A DNA stretch of 64,000 bases from positions 31,967,645 to 32,031,644 of the forward strand of contig OV121088.1 of assembly GCA_921293015.1 (NCBI GenBank), written 5' to 3'. The position numbers and the translations under genes are program-made. Below are positions 19,801 through 51,464 of the stretch, in pieces; within the stretch, counting starts at the first letter, position 1, and each line of letters starts with the position of its first letter. The notes under the pieces were generated by a model. That model was not told where the DNA came from and ran no database searches. It saw only the letters and a list, made by a program, of their open reading frames with translations. This DNA is from Phorcus lineatus. Taxonomy: Eukaryota; Mollusca; Gastropoda; Trochida; Trochidae.

Positions 19801-20200
19801 CATTCTCTCCCAAAAAAGGTAGCTCCGTCATTAATTCTTGTACAACCTCTGTTCTGATACGAGATTTTCTAGACCTTCCGGTAGATTTCCCTAGAGGCAA
19901 AATATTGCAACATAAAAGATCTTGCAATATCTAAGCCTATGGAAACAATGCACAGAAACATTTTTCATGTCACTGAAGCCTATGCAATGATGCATTCGCC
20001 AAATAAAGAGAATGTGTTCTGTAAAGTATACCGTAGTAACAGGCGATTTGAATGAAAACTTTTAAAACAGCGTCTCTGATTGCACAACTAACATTGCACC
20101 CAATCAGGTTTCTATATTTCTCGACCTAGAAATGCTTGTATCAAATAGAGGTTGCATAGGAATTTATGACAGAGGTACCTCTGCTGGACCTCTCACAACC
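19801..20200. mobile_element. MITE with long terminal inverted repeats, copy 2
   Basis: It has the same ends as the MITE at 7715-8064: CATTCTCTCCCAA, GGTAGCTCCGTCATTAATTC and CAACCTCTG at the left, with the reverse complement at about 20125-20200. It is about 400 bp with a different interior, so it is a diverged family member. Confidence 0.75.
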
Positions 20201-22219
20201 CCTGCTGCGTCTATTTAACCCTTTCAAAATTGAATAATATGTTCTAAATTATCAAATCAAAGGAATCATACCTTAATGAGTAAATGAATATAAGAGGCTT
20301 GACGACAGGCTAAGGAAAAGCTAATGCTATACCCTAATCAACCGGTTAAGGTTATATATCCATTGGTAGACTAGATTATCTTCAAATCTTACTATTCCAA
20401 CTGTTACAAATAGATAAAACACAACCTTAATCTATTGCACTGATAAAATTGCACTGTGTATGTACACTGTACAGTTTAATGAAAATATGCCATAACTGAT
20501 TAAAATAAATCTTTACCTTGAAAGCAAAATAAATAGAATATGATAAAAGATATGTAAAAATAATGAGAATATGGACATGAAAACGATTATCTACTAAAGA
20601 GGTGATTCGAGAAGAACTCAAGAACTGTAACAGATAATACAGATAATGTGGCTTGTCAATGTCCAAACTTTTAACCTAAATTAATTTGATAGGAAAAGAT
20701 CTGCCTAATGTGACTTCATAGATATCGAATATAATGAGCAGAGCTGATATCACACTGATGGTTACACAGTTAGTTAAAATAAACGCATAAATCTTAAATA
20801 TTCACAAAATTAATAATCATGACATCATCACCAATGTTCATTCCTTTCAATAATAGTAAATAAAGTAATTCTACATATTTTGGCTGAAATACATGTCCAC
20901 TTTTGTATTCTACCAAATTCTACTCACGAGATTCTCCCAATTCATATTACATAAAATAAAACCTTGAAACTTGTCTCCACCTGAAATTTTAACCAAATAA
21001 AAATTTCTAAAATTAAAAATTTTTCCGTAGCTGTTTCTGATCAATCATATCAATCAATGTTCTAATCATTTAATAACAACATGCCAATACATCCTACCAA
21101 CAGAATCCAACTTCAGAAATCTTTTAAAAATCAAATTTGAAATTAACTTTACACTGATAGAGAAACAAAATGTGACACCAGATCATGTTTATTGCGTCCT
21201 GTTCAAATGAATTCCTTATGTGAATTTTTTTTGTAAATGCCTCTGTCCAATAAATACCAAGTTATTCACATGATTAAGTGATTTAAAAAAATCATAAATA
21301 ATTTCACTGTTTAATAAATGGATTTCAACAACAAAAAATAATTATCGCCCATATATTCAATATCATTGAAATGGATCATAAAATTTCAATACCTAAAGTT
21401 GCGGTGGTCCTTAACTTTCTGAATTCAGTATAATTCAACACCACATATATAACCACATACATAATGGTTTAACCATTGTCAACAGAACAATTGTACCACA
21501 TAAGGACAAAACATACATGACGACATATATGCCCTGATATCAATAACATGTAACCAAGCAATATTTATAATTGTATTCATTGCAATCATTTATTTATTAA
21601 CATAAAACCGATACAACCTAATGGACAAACAGAGGACAATGTTTATACAGACTGACCTGAATTTAAGAAAATCTTTTGTCACTGAGAAATGTGTAACATC
21701 AGAATATATCATTCTTGTTTTTTAGAAACAATTTGGCTTTTATGGTTGGAAGGTGTTCTTAATTTTACTTCATGATAAAAAAAAAAATTTCTTACGACAA
21801 TTTCTTAGAAGAGAATAAACAAAGACTTCATGCCCATTTTAAAAGTCAAAGCATTTTATAATCATGTTTAAATGGTTGGTCAAATTGTAGAATTAGATAA
21901 ATTTGAAAAAAAATGTAATTTTTTAATGGCCATAGAGCCATTTATTTAGGATCCTTAAAAGTTTCTTGGTGACAGATGATTTTAAAAAATAAGAGGCCAA
22001 TAATATCTATTTATCACAATCGTGGCTATTATAGAATAACATTTTGACAATGAATATTTGACACTAGATTCTAGCTATCTAACTAACACCCAAACCATAT
22101 GTTATGTTGATATTCATGCTATGTGTCTGTAATTATGTCACAAATCAACAACAATCTTCAACCATAATTTCAAAAATAATCTGGAATATAATAGAACATG
22201 TAATGACTAATTTTGAGGT
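20201..22219. other. Downstream flank of CCDC149
   Basis: Very AT-rich, with no coding signal. The part next to 22219 should hold the 3' UTR of the minus-strand CCDC149 gene. TTTATT hexamers (AATAAA on the minus strand) occur, for example near 21941, but the AT richness makes any single one weak evidence. Confidence 0.45.
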
Positions 22220-40294
<18,075 letters not shown>

Positions 40295-41423
40295 TTTCGG
40301 ATAATTAAGTACATGTGGCCTTACATCATCGTTACTAAACGGAAGACAAAACATTAAATCGGCACAAGATGTGCACAAAAAGTCTTGTTGTCATCTTCGG
40401 AGTTAGCCATCTTGACAGCTTGCTAAAGGGAGGTAACTCTAATTTATTCACGTTACCTCCTGAAAATTAAATCGACTAATGATTTCAGTTTTGGATCGAA
40501 CCTCATACTTAACGATGCTTTGATTATTTTTCTGGGTGTCGACAGTTAAATCATTCAAGTTACTTTTGGTATGAAATGTCGTGTTGTAAAGATTGGAGAC
40601 GTTCTCCTGACATAGAAAACGATCGAATTAATATCAGATGTAAACTTATTTCTTAGAAATAATTCTCTTTTTTATTTTCCAAAGTGCATTCTGTAGTGAA
40701 AATATCCTTTATCTCTCTATATCCTATGTATGTAACTCGATCATGTATATAAACCATTTCCCTTTGTAATGTTCTATTGGAGTTCCTAGTGAAACTTCAA
40801 TTCAAACCTTTGATAAATTTAGATATAATCATTAAAGTCATATGTATAAAGGTGAGTGAATAACAGACAACTGGTCCCCTGTTATGTGTAATTGTAATGT
40901 GCATTATAATGATTTACACACAAAAACTGAAGTAAATGTTGAAGGAAGTGTTAAAGCAATAACAGATCCGTGCAAGTCTGCAGCAAATGAAACGTAAAAA
41001 AGTTAAACAGAATTCTAAACAGTCCTCTCCCCTCCCTCCGGTAGGATCTTCAGTTAGAGAACAGAAGTAAGGACCCTACACAATTCTGAAGGGTGAAGGG
41101 GGAATTAATTAAATTTATCCATCCCGTTAAAGGGGAAAAAGTAGACGGTGACGCTTAATTCTAGTACCAGACCTTTACGTTTTACCTTGAGATAGGATGG
41201 ATATATATCATAAACATATTTATCACTTGTTGCTTGTGTCAGAACTGATATTGGACTGTCATCTTATCTTGAGAGCAATGGTGGCACAAGACAAGACTGT
41301 ATTCTAAGTCGATTTTTTATCATTTTATATATCATTTGCTTCAGGAGGAGTATTTTCATATATTTTCAAATTGATGATGTTTTTTCTCTCATGTTTGCTG
41401 ATGACCTCTCGTCCGTATCTGAC
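40295..41423. other. Upstream flank of CCDC149
   Basis: It should contain the 5' UTR and promoter of CCDC149 next to 40294. GC rises slightly near 40380-40450 (AAGGGAGGTAACTC / GTTACCTCC). No TATA box can be singled out, and no other gene is seen. Confidence 0.45.
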
Positions 41424-41542
41424 AAGGCCTCCTTTAACAAAGCAACCTTTACTAAGGTTAACCTTAACTCCCGTTCTTTAACACTGCACTAAGGTTACTT
41501 TAGAGACTAAAATAACCTTAGTGCTTTGTGAAAGGAGGCCCT
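41424..41542. mobile_element. Short inverted-repeat MITE, copy 2
   Basis: Starts AAGGCCTCCTTTAACAAAGC and ends GCTTTGTGAAAGGAGGCCCTT, with AAGGTTAACCTTAACTCCC inside. Same family as 32832-32967. Confidence 0.75.
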
Positions 41543-41544
41543 TG

Positions 41545-44500
41545 GCGATGCCACGTCAAAAGAAAATCAATGTTAGTTTTGTGCTCAAACTGGGATGAAG
41601 ATAAAACTCAATAAGACTAAAATAATGGTATTTGCAATAAAGGTCCTCAAAGTGACCATGAGAAGTGGTTTATAAATGGATAACAAACTGAATTATAAAT
41701 ATGTATAGATACGTAGGATAGAAACGAAATCTTGCTTATATCAAGCAAGAAAGGCCATATTTCAATCAACAAAAGTAATGGTAACTAAGACGAGACGTTT
41801 TTCTAAATAACCTGATTTATCCATCGACATCTGAAACTTTCTCACGACTGATGTCATTAGAAAATATTCTATACTAAAATCAATGAATAAATATCTCGCT
41901 GAAGTTCGCTGCATTAGGAATGAAAGTATATCGCTTGCATATAAACATACCAGCATGTACATTAGTCCTTTCTTTTGAAACTTTGTATTATTGGCTTGAC
42001 ACCTTATTCCTGAATAATATGTCTGTCTGTCTGTCTGTCCAAACCATATATTTCCAAATCAATGGTTTTCCCTGTGCATTCCAAATCTCACAGCTGTAAT
42101 CCAGTACCATTTAACCTCTACATGGCTAAAATCAGGCTCGAAAACGTATTTAATACTTGTTACTAAAGGGTGAAAGTGTTAACAGAGAGTTAATAGACGC
42201 ACAATTGAAAACGAGCAAATTTAAAAAGTTCCCATCTCAACAATTATCATAATTCATGTATCAGTGTTGGCCCAACTCTCAATCGTTTCAGCTAATCTGG
42301 AGGTCACCCATACATGTACTTATTTTTGCTGTACTTTACATATTGCATCCATGTTTTCACATGTAGTCCAAAATATTTTGCGGGCCTGCAGCTCAAATTT
42401 CATGTAAGACTTCAAGAGACACTCCGGGAATTTCATGGTATTTTATCTGCCTTTCTTACATGTCAAAATACCAATGATGATGATTATCATTACAAAAATC
42501 TCACATGTTTACCAAAATGCAAAATGGATGAAAATTGATAGCTTTCAGTTTAAACCGAACAATACACTCATGTATATGTCGAAGCTGAAACACACGTACC
42601 TTTTGCAGGAATACTAGATACCCTTCAAACACTATAAACTCGAATTTTATCTTCCTCTTACATTCCATACGTTTTCAAAACTACGTTTGACTATTTTGTA
42701 GATATTTTACCCATTTGTGCCTTGATAGTGTCACTATACTGAACCTATAAGCATTAACATTATATATATCTCAGCATCAGTCAGTACGTCTCGCTAATTT
42801 GATATCATTCTTAAGTTTGTCATACGTGTCTCCAAAACCTCACGGAATATCCCTGTAACCTTGCATATGGCAGAAGAGGAGAACACCTTGTTTGTAGTGT
42901 GAAGTTAAAAATATTCTTATAAACGTCGTCAATACTAAAAAATATTACGCCGGAGAAAAGAAATAATGTCGAAAAAAAGTTCTAAAATAACGAACGTCGA
43001 ACGTCGAATAAAGTTATTTTCGAACGTATCTTTGATGTTACGAGTAAATAAATTTTAATGATTTTGTCACAAAATAAATTTTTCGTTGCAAAGCACATTT
43101 AATGAGACCCTCACAGTGGATAATCAATAAAATCAATCATTTGGACGTCATTAACTCTGATGCTTTCATCGGTAGTCTTAAAGGTGATACGGTGAAAAAA
43201 AATTTATGGTTATACATTTTCGATTCTTATTTAGATTCACGTATTCTTTTCAGTAAGTAAAATATAAGATTTGGTGAGTTGAAGCAATTCAGGTCATGTA
43301 TGAAGATTACTCACATATTATGCACATGCATTGGAGCCCAGATGAATGAAGAATCAAAACAATATTTTTGGATACACAACTTACTACTTAAAGAATAAAA
43401 AAGTTGTTTATCGATAAAATAGTCTTCGTTCTTCATCAACTGCAAAAATGAATGTTATGACATGGACGTCAATGATGAAACTAGTTACAGAAGTAGGAAA
43501 AAAGATGTTTTCAGGGGTTGAGGTAATTTTTCTGAGAGGTGAATAAGCCCTCAAATCATATTGGTGCAGACGATGGGTTGGCTACAATTCTTACGCTGAA
43601 AAGATGTTCCAAAGAACCTCTGGTCAATGACGTCACAGTGAGGAACCTGTCACTTATCAGACAAGACAAAACGACAGTCTTCTCTTGCAATCAAACAATC
43701 CTGGTACCAACTGATTTTGCATGTGCTCAGGTGTTTTGCAGCTTCAATATATTTGCGGTTTCGTTTCAATCATAGGGGGTCGTAACTACACTTGATAGCA
43801 ACTGCTTAATTAGATTGGGTTCATGATCAATGAAACAAAGACATACACTCGAGGAACAAAGTGAAACTAGCTTAGATTTCGAAGGAAGAATAATCTGAAT
43901 AAATGTAGATCAAGAGTTACTTGATATTAGGTCATACTGTTATCACACATTATAGAACTCAAGAGATATATGCCATTTATTATAATTTGTCACTTATGCA
44001 TTATTAAATCTATTACGTAAATATGTAGCGTAAAAATGCCGGAAAATGCATTTTCAATTGTCGCTTGTATGTCCACACCTCAGCGCTAGCCAATGTCGAG
44101 TTATTTCATCCAGAGTTTGCAAACACAAGATCGAAAGATAAAATAACGGAAATTTGTTTGTTATCAGAATTCCTAAAATTGATAGGGTGTAGATATTATT
44201 GAGAGGTAAAGTACTGTTTTTGAATAATGTTCAAAAAGCAGTGGACCCTAAATTAACATAATCTTCTTCCTGTTATTCGTAGACACTACAGCTTCATACC
44301 GAAAGTTTATTCACATACCTGTGTATCTTAGTTCAAATATCATGTCATTTGGCATGGTAAAGTTGAATTTTCAATATAGAAGTGAAGATCCATTGTAATT
44401 AAGCATAATCGTATATCATACGTAACATTTAACCATAACAGTTTTAGCAGGTCAATAAAGTGACCAGGGGTCAAAATTCCGAAAACGCTCATTTTCATTT

Positions 44501-44825
44501 TTCGTTATAAAATCTACTCGAAGTGATCTATCAACAGCTTAAAACATAAGTCATGTTTGTTCCAATGCACTAAGTCCATATTAATTATGCTGACCTTTTT
44601 CTCAGAGATTAGAAATGGAATATATTAATAATAATTTCAGGAAATAGGAATTTCGAAAATTTAGCCCCTTCTGTCTATTCAGCATGCCAAAATTCGAATT
44701 ATTGCACGAGAGGCAATACGAATAAAAATTAAGATAAGGAATGGCTATTTACACATGAACAATAGTTGATTAGATGTCAATTTTGAATAAGTTATTTGCA
44801 TTGACGTCCAAACAAAACCCATGCA
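41545..44825. other. Intergenic, no gene recognised
   Basis: AT-rich sequence between the CCDC149 upstream flank and the GT-rich minisatellite. Short frames lack recognisable domains. A small GTCT run is at 42022-42040. Confidence 0.5.
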
Positions 44826-47580
44826 GTGTGTGTATGCATCAATGTATGCATCCACGTGTGCATGTAAGTATACTCATCTGTGTAAGTATATTTCAATGGG
44901 TGTATAAATATATACTTCTGTGTGTGTATGTATGCATCTATGAGAATCATACATGCATATGCTTACTTCTTTGTGTGCATTTTATATTTCTATGTGTGTG
45001 TGTGTGAAACTGTGTGTGTATATTTATCTCATTATGCCCACACATGTAGGAATCTGTGTGTGTATAATTATCTCATTATGCTCACACATGTATGAATCTG
45101 TGTCTGTATATTTATCTCATTATGTGCACACATGTTTGAAACTGTGGGCGTATGTTTGTTTCATTATGTGCACTCATGTATGAAACTGTGGGCGTATGTT
45201 TGTTTCGTTATGTGCACTCATGTATGATTCTGTCTGTTTGTGTTTTTTTCAAAATGTGCACACATGTATAATTTTGTGTGTATGTCTATTTCATTATGTG
45301 TACACATGTATGAATCAGTATGTGTATGTTTATTACACCATGTGTGTATATGTATGCTCCTGTGTGTGTGGGTGTGTGTATGTGTTTATTTCATGTTGTG
45401 CACACATGTATTATTCAGTGTGTGTATGTTTATTTCATTTTGTGCACACATCTATTATTCAGTGTGCGTATGTTTATTTTCATTATGTGCACACATGTTT
45501 GAAACTGTGGGCGTATGTTTGTTTCATTATGTGCACTCATGTATGAAACTGTGGGCGTATGTTTGTTTCGTTATGTGCACTCATGTATGATTCTGTCTAT
45601 TTGTGTTTTTTTTCAAAATGTGCACACATGTATAATTTTGTGTGTATGTCTATTTCATTATGTGTACACATGTATGAATCAGTATGTGTATGTTTATTAC
45701 ACCATGTGTGTATATGTATGCTCCTGTGTGTGTGGGTGTGTGTATGTGTTTATTTCATGTTGTGCACACATGTATTATTCAGTGTGTGTATGTTTATTTC
45801 ATTTTGTGCACACATCTATTATTCAGTGTGCGTATGTTTATTTTCATTATGTGCACACATGTTTGAAACTGTGGGCGTATGTTTGTTTCATTATGTGCAC
45901 TCATGTATGAAACTGTGGGCGTATGTTTGTTTCGTTATGTGCACTCATGTATGATTCTGTCTATTTGTGTTTTTTTTCAAAATGTGCACACATGTATAAT
46001 TCTGTGTGTATGTCTATTTCATTATGTGTACACATGTATGAATCAGTATGTGTATGTTTATTACACCATGTGTGTATATGTATGCTCCTGTGTGTGTGGG
46101 GGGTGTGTGTGCGTGTGTGTGTATGTGTTTATTTCATTTTGTGCACACATGTATTATTCAGTGTGTGTATGTTTATTTCATTCTGTGCACACATCTATTA
46201 TTCAGTGTGTGTATGTTTATTTTCATTATGTGCACACATGTATGATTCTGTGTGTATGTTTACTTCATTGTGAGCATAAATTCATGATTCTGTGTGTATG
46301 TTTATTTCATTGTGAGCATAAACTCATGCTTCTGTGTGTATGTTTATTTCATTGTGAGCATAAATTCATGATTCTGTGTGTATGTTTATTTCATTGTGAG
46401 CATAAATGTACTATTCTGTGTGTATGTGTATTTCATTCTGTGCACACATCTATTATTCAGTGTGTGTATGTTTATTTCATTATGTGCACACATGTATGAT
46501 TCTGTGTGTATGTTTATTTCATTATTTGCACACATGCATGATTCTGTGTGTATGTTTATTTCATTGTGTAAACAAATTCATGATTCTGTGTGTATGTTTA
46601 CTTCATTGTGAGCACAAATGTATGATTCTGTGTGTACGTTTATTTCATTATTTGCACACATGTATAAATCTGTGTGTATGTTTATTTCATTATTTGCACA
46701 CATGTATGATTCTGTGTGTGTGTTTATTTCATTATGTGCATAAACCCATGATTCTCTGTGTATGTTTACTTCATTGTGAGCACACATGTATGATTCTGTG
46801 TGTATGTTTACTTCATTGTGAGCACAAATGCATGATTCTGTGTGTATGTTTATTTCATTATTTGCACACATGTATGATTCTGTGTGTGTGTTTATTTCAT
46901 TATGTGCACGCATGTACGAATCAGTGTGTGTATGTTTATTACACTATGTGTGTATATGTATGCTTCTGTTTGTGTATGTTTATTTCATTATGTGAACACA
47001 TGCATGCATCTGTGTGTGTGTATGTTTTTTTCATTATGTGCAAACGCATATGATTTTGGTGTGTATGTTTATTCCGTATGTGTACACATGTATGATTTTA
47101 TGTGTGCATGTTTATTTCAATGTGTTTATACACGTATGTTTCTGTGTATGTCTATTTAATTATGTGCACACATGTATGAATCTATGTGAGTATATGTATC
47201 AACTTGTGAATGTACCTGTGTATGTAGGTATATTTTATTGTGTGTGTACATGTATGAACCTATGTTTGTAGGTATATTACATTGTGTACACATGCCATTG
47301 TGTGTGAACATGTGTGCTATAAAATGTATTAGTGCTTTTGTGTATTAATGTTTATTTCAAGGTGTTGTACACATATACATGTGTGCATGAATAGTATGAT
47401 TATGCGTGTGCATGTGCACTTCTATGTGATCTAGTATGTATTGATGCGTCTTTGTGTGCAAGTGTGTGTGTACGTTTTCATGTGTAAATGTATACTAAAA
47501 AAATAGTATATCTGCATGCACAGGTATGTATGTTTGCTTTATTGTGTACAGTATGTATACAGGTCAATGCATGTCTGTAA
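44825..47580. repeat. GT-rich minisatellite (about 45-bp unit) with 364-bp higher-order repeat
   Basis: The unit resembles TTTCATTATGTGCACACATG followed by TATGATTCTGTGTGTATG, repeated across about 2.7 kb and fading at both ends. Between 45196 and about 46245 the array is organised in a higher-order block of about 364 bp, seen three times (starting 45196, 45559 and 45923). The repeat stays open in several frames on both strands, giving Cys/Tyr/Val-rich frames that are not genes. Confidence 0.95.
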
Positions 47581-47589
47581 ATTTAAACA

Positions 47590-48397
47590 ATTGATGTGCG
47601 TCTTGGTGTAATTTATTCGATAAACATGGGGAATTGTTTTTGAATATAGTTTTTATTGACTTACCAACGTTAATATGAAAAGAAATTAGGTCTTATTATA
47701 TAGCTAAGACCATTTACATGAATATAAATAGATGTCGACATATAGATCATTCTTCAATTTATCAGTGAAAAATATTCTTGCAACGGTTAGCATAATTTTC
47801 AGTCCGGTAACTCCAAGTAAATTCACTTGTTCAGATTAAGTTAAGTAGAATACAGCTATTATTAGTGGATGTTGGATAGTAGCCATAATGACATAATGGC
47901 TACAGGCGTATTACCTGCAGAGGTCATCGCAAAGCTTTTGGACATTTTCCCTTAGTCAAGCAAACATTGAGAACTCGCGTGACGCGTTATGTGTTACTAT
48001 TTATAGAACTTGGTTTCCCGAGTTTCGTCAAAAACGGATATATCACATCAGCCATTTGTTACTTAAAGTGAATGACTAGTCAACGCTCTTTGTGACACGT
48101 TTGCTATCACGTGAGAGTCACAACTAGTGCTAGCAGGAAGTTACTGGTTTGTAGGTTGTGCGTCGGGTTCTCGAAAGCTTCGCTGACCTGAATATTGAGT
48201 GTGTTGTGTTGCCTTGTGTTTTGTCGCGTGTGAAGGGATATGGGATACTACTTTACAACACAACTGGTGTACTATGAACACGTGTGTGGACATAACTTGG
48301 TGACCACTTGATATCAACAAGCGTAAACATTGGCCTATTTCGGCTATTGATTAAATGTGATCATCGACATCACAGGTGAAGTGAACTATATTTAGAC
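47590..48397. promoter_or_regulatory. Upstream region of the IAP-like gene
   Basis: It contains the presumed promoter and 5' UTR of the BIR gene at 48398. A CACGTG E-box lies near 48110, and GC is higher from about 48080. No TATA box is clear. The transcription start cannot be placed. Confidence 0.35.
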
Positions 48398-49099
48398 ATG
48401 AGCGTTCAGTCAAGGAGTGTTCCCAATGGCTACAACGAACGGGAAGCAAAATATGAGCCGTTCATTGCATTTACAAGTCGATTTAAATCTTTCGTGTCAT
48501 GGCCACATAAAGGTGTCCTCCAATCTGCGAGAAATATGGCGTTGGCAGGATTCTTTTATCTCGGGTCGTCTGATCGGGCTCGCTGCTTTTATTGCGGACT
48601 GACCCTGAAAGATTGGGACACAACAGACGACCCATTTCGGTCACACCGCCAGTGGTCCCCATCCTGTGCCTATATCGCGACCATAGCTGAACAACAACTT
48701 AACACGGGATTTCAGTCTTTACGTGTCTCTGACAACAGGATGACGTCATCACCCGGTCATTCTAGAACTTCTGTCACTTCCGGTTCGCACAATGGCACAG
48801 TGTCGGACTCCCTCGTTCGCTCTGATTCCGTGTCTAGCCCAATGTCAAATTCCTTCACCTGTCATCAAGGACTAGCAAGGAATGGAGATTCTATTCATGT
48901 AGATTGTCCCAATGATGATATTGGAACGGAAAATATGATGCCAAGAGCTTTGAGGCATCCTCCCCACATAGAGGCAGTGATGGAGATGGGGTACACAATA
49001 GATGTGGTACAGAGGACCGTTGATAGATGGAGGGAGGAGGGGAAGGGGGAGTTTACCAACGCGTCCTCCTTAATGGCTGCCATAGAGGGTTGGGATTGA
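48398..49099 (+). CDS. Inhibitor-of-apoptosis-like protein, one BIR plus UBA, no RING
   Basis: An intronless 233-aa ORF. Residues about 22-97 form one BIR domain with the zinc ligands Cys63, Cys66, His83 and Cys90 in the spacing C-x2-C-x16-H-x6-C. The GFFYLGSSDRARCFYCG and DDPFRSHRQWSPSC motifs are typical. A Ser/Thr-rich linker (about 105-165) follows. Residues about 187-233 (HPPHIEAVMEMGY ... VVQRTVDRWREEG ... NASSLMAAIEGW) match the UBA-like domain of cIAP/XIAP proteins. The C-terminal RING of those proteins is absent, so E3 ligase activity is not expected; it could bind caspases or ubiquitin. IAP families are strongly expanded in bivalves. The lack of introns fits a retrocopy or a single-exon family member. 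The ATG at 48398 is the first in frame. Confidence 0.92.
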   Translation: MSVQSRSVPNGYNEREAKYEPFIAFTSRFKSFVSWPHKGVLQSARNMALAGFFYLGSSDRARCFYCGLTLKDWDTTDDPFRSHRQWSPSCAYIATIAEQQLNTGFQSLRVSDNRMTSSPGHSRTSVTSGSHNGTVSDSLVRSDSVSSPMSNSFTCHQGLARNGDSIHVDCPNDDIGTENMMPRALRHPPHIEAVMEMGYTIDVVQRTVDRWREEGKGEFTNASSLMAAIEGWD

Positions 49100-49468
49100 T
49101 CCAATCTCATTAAAAACAGTTCAAACCTTTCACTAGTATCTAGCGTCTCTACTCAGTACTGTATCATTTCAGTTCATAACATGTACGCGTCAACAACCGT
49201 CAAGGAAGTTATTAAATGAGTTGTTTCCAAAAATAGGATACAACTCCTATTGATAAATGATTCCCGTACTCAAGAAAAGCACCGTAGTATACGTGATAAG
49301 TTCGAATTATTTTTGGTGAGATTGAGATTGAGTGTGCGATTTGTTTCTTTACATATTAAGATAGTGGCCGTCTAAAATTTCCAAATATCGAGTTAACTCT
49401 GTAACATATCTGATTGTTAACAGTTTGAATGTGTGGCATCGTTAGCGTGTTTAGCACAGGGGCTGTTC

Positions 49469-49474
49469 AATAAA
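49469..49474 (+). terminator. Candidate polyadenylation signal of the IAP-like gene
   Basis: AATAAA about 370 nt after the stop codon, the first clear one downstream in this AT-rich flank. Confidence 0.45.
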
Positions 49475-49479
49475 ACAAT

Positions 49480-50297
49480 CTAATAATAAGCTTATATGTT
49501 TAATTGGCTTTTGTCTATGTTAGGTAAACGTTATGTTCACTTGACAGCTCCATAGACAAATGGGTTGACCTACTTCAAACATTGTCATTTTAATCTAGGC
49601 CAGATTTATCCGCTATCTTCTAATTCTTTGATATCTGATATTTGACTATTTGATAATTATTGTTTGTGAGGTGTTGATGATTGTATTGTTATTATCGTAA
49701 TGTTGCATTTCACTGTAAGTAATTTTGCGCATGATTGGATTCGAAACTCGACCCTTATGATTATTTTTATTCAAGTTAAGAGACCATTAAGTCAATAACC
49801 GTTGCAAAGTGTACGATCTTTTCAATTTAAAGCTTTAAAAGTTGTTTGTAAGACATGTGATCATCAAAATGTGCCATTGTTAGATTGATCCTATACCTAC
49901 AAGGACTTATATCGCTTAGAAATAGCGTTAGAAAGACATTCGTAAATAGCCATACCTTACTAGTAAATAAGGAAAGTGACCAAGGATCCTGGTTGTACAA
50001 TAGTGACAGCAATTGTTTATTGCAACCTACCATGACCATTAGTAATAGTTTTAGATCCCAACCAAAATGTTCCATCTGTTTCCTAGCATTTTATTACAGA
50101 GCTGTTTTTAGATTTTCATGGAAAACCAGTATTTGTCATATATATGTCTTTTGGACACGAAAAGTCAAGATGTTTTGATTTTATAAAACAACATATGACA
50201 TTTAGATTCGTATCAAAGATAAATAATATGTTATGAAAATCACGGAGTGGCTCTTTAAGAATGTTTCATCGATGGATAAATTATACCAACAATTTGA
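49480..50297. other. Intergenic, no gene recognised
   Basis: AT-rich. A fragment ending CACGGAGTGGCTCTTTAA (50244-50261) is a right end of the dispersed TTAAAG repeat family. Confidence 0.5.
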
Positions 50298-50643
50298 TTT
50301 AAAGGGGCAGTAGTACGTTTTTGAAAGATTTATTTCTTCAAATGTTCACAAATAAACCTTAGTTTTAGCCAAGTATATTATCTTTTAAGGGTCCAACATC
50401 TCAGTACTCAAATCGATCATCCGTACTCGTCGAGGAAACAATACTTTATCAAGTAAAAAAACACTGGCGGCCATTTTGCGTGAACACCTTTTTCCTCATT
50501 TGAGATAGGAAAATGGAATCGCATAGCTAAACTGACCATGTTACCTTAGTTTTATCACCGTGTTTTTTAATCAATTATAGGAAACATTTGTTTCGTTAGA
50601 TCACTTTATTTATTTTACAAAATCGTGCCACTGCTCCTTTAAA
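50298..50643. mobile_element. MITE with TTTAAAGG ends
   Basis: The left end TTTAAAGGGGCAGTAGTACG and the right end (reverse complement TTTAAAGGAGCAGTGGCACG) are inverted repeats about 345 bp apart. Non-coding. Confidence 0.7.
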
Positions 50644-50978
50644 CATCACTAAAACAATTCTGGCCATTTTGCACCATATCATGCAGGGTTAACCAATCTT
50701 GGCCACTATTCATACCATGCACCAACGAAAGGTGATCCTCGATCATTAAAAGGATACATGAATTCAAATATCATTGCATAAAATTGAAGCGTACGTACAT
50801 GTACAGGAAGTACTTTCACTAATCAAGGAAAAACTCAATTTCTAAGCGATACAAGTCCCTATGTCTTTATCAAAAACGTACTTGCTATTCACTATTGTTA
50901 AAGCTTATACCGATGGCAACATGACCTTTTACATTAAGAAATTTTTACTGTTAAAATCCGGTCATCAACATTAAATAT

Positions 50979-51464
50979 TTAAAGGGACACAGAGTTTGTT
51001 TGATATATTTTTATGTGCCTTAAATAAAAGCAAAAATACCATATGTTTTGAGTTACATCAAATCGCCTTTCTGTTACGTTTCATCTTTAAAATGCAAAAT
51101 TATGACGTTTTTTTGTTTTCAGTTATAATCGGAAAACGAACATATAAATGCAAAGAAGTCGAAAAACTGCCTCCGATTTACATGGATAAAAGTTAAATTG
51201 CCTACTAGTATTTAACATTACCAGCCTATATTTGTCGTCGGGTCTGCTGTAAATACGTAGCTGAAATTACGTCTGAGTCATTGACGCACGCCAATAGCTG
51301 GCTTCGATCACAACTCTCGACTTGAAACTGTTTATTTTCACTATACCGAAATCATAAGCATTATGATGCTAATTCTCAGAAACAACCACTACTTCTCGAT
51401 CAAATACAACCACTTATGAAATTTGACATATTTGACCCAAACAACTTACTCTGTGCCCCTTTAA
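50979..51464. mobile_element. TTAA-ended MITE, longer copy
   Basis: It begins TTAAAGGGACACAGAGT and ends with the reverse complement of TTAAAGGGGCACAGAGT, with TTAA at both edges, about 486 bp. Related to 11932-12122 and 54889-55196. Confidence 0.7.

Noticed and set aside
44774..47271. Many overlapping Cys/Val/Tyr-rich frames up to 215 aa
   Set aside because: These are frames through the GT-rich minisatellite, open in several frames and on both strands. No start context or domain supports a gene.
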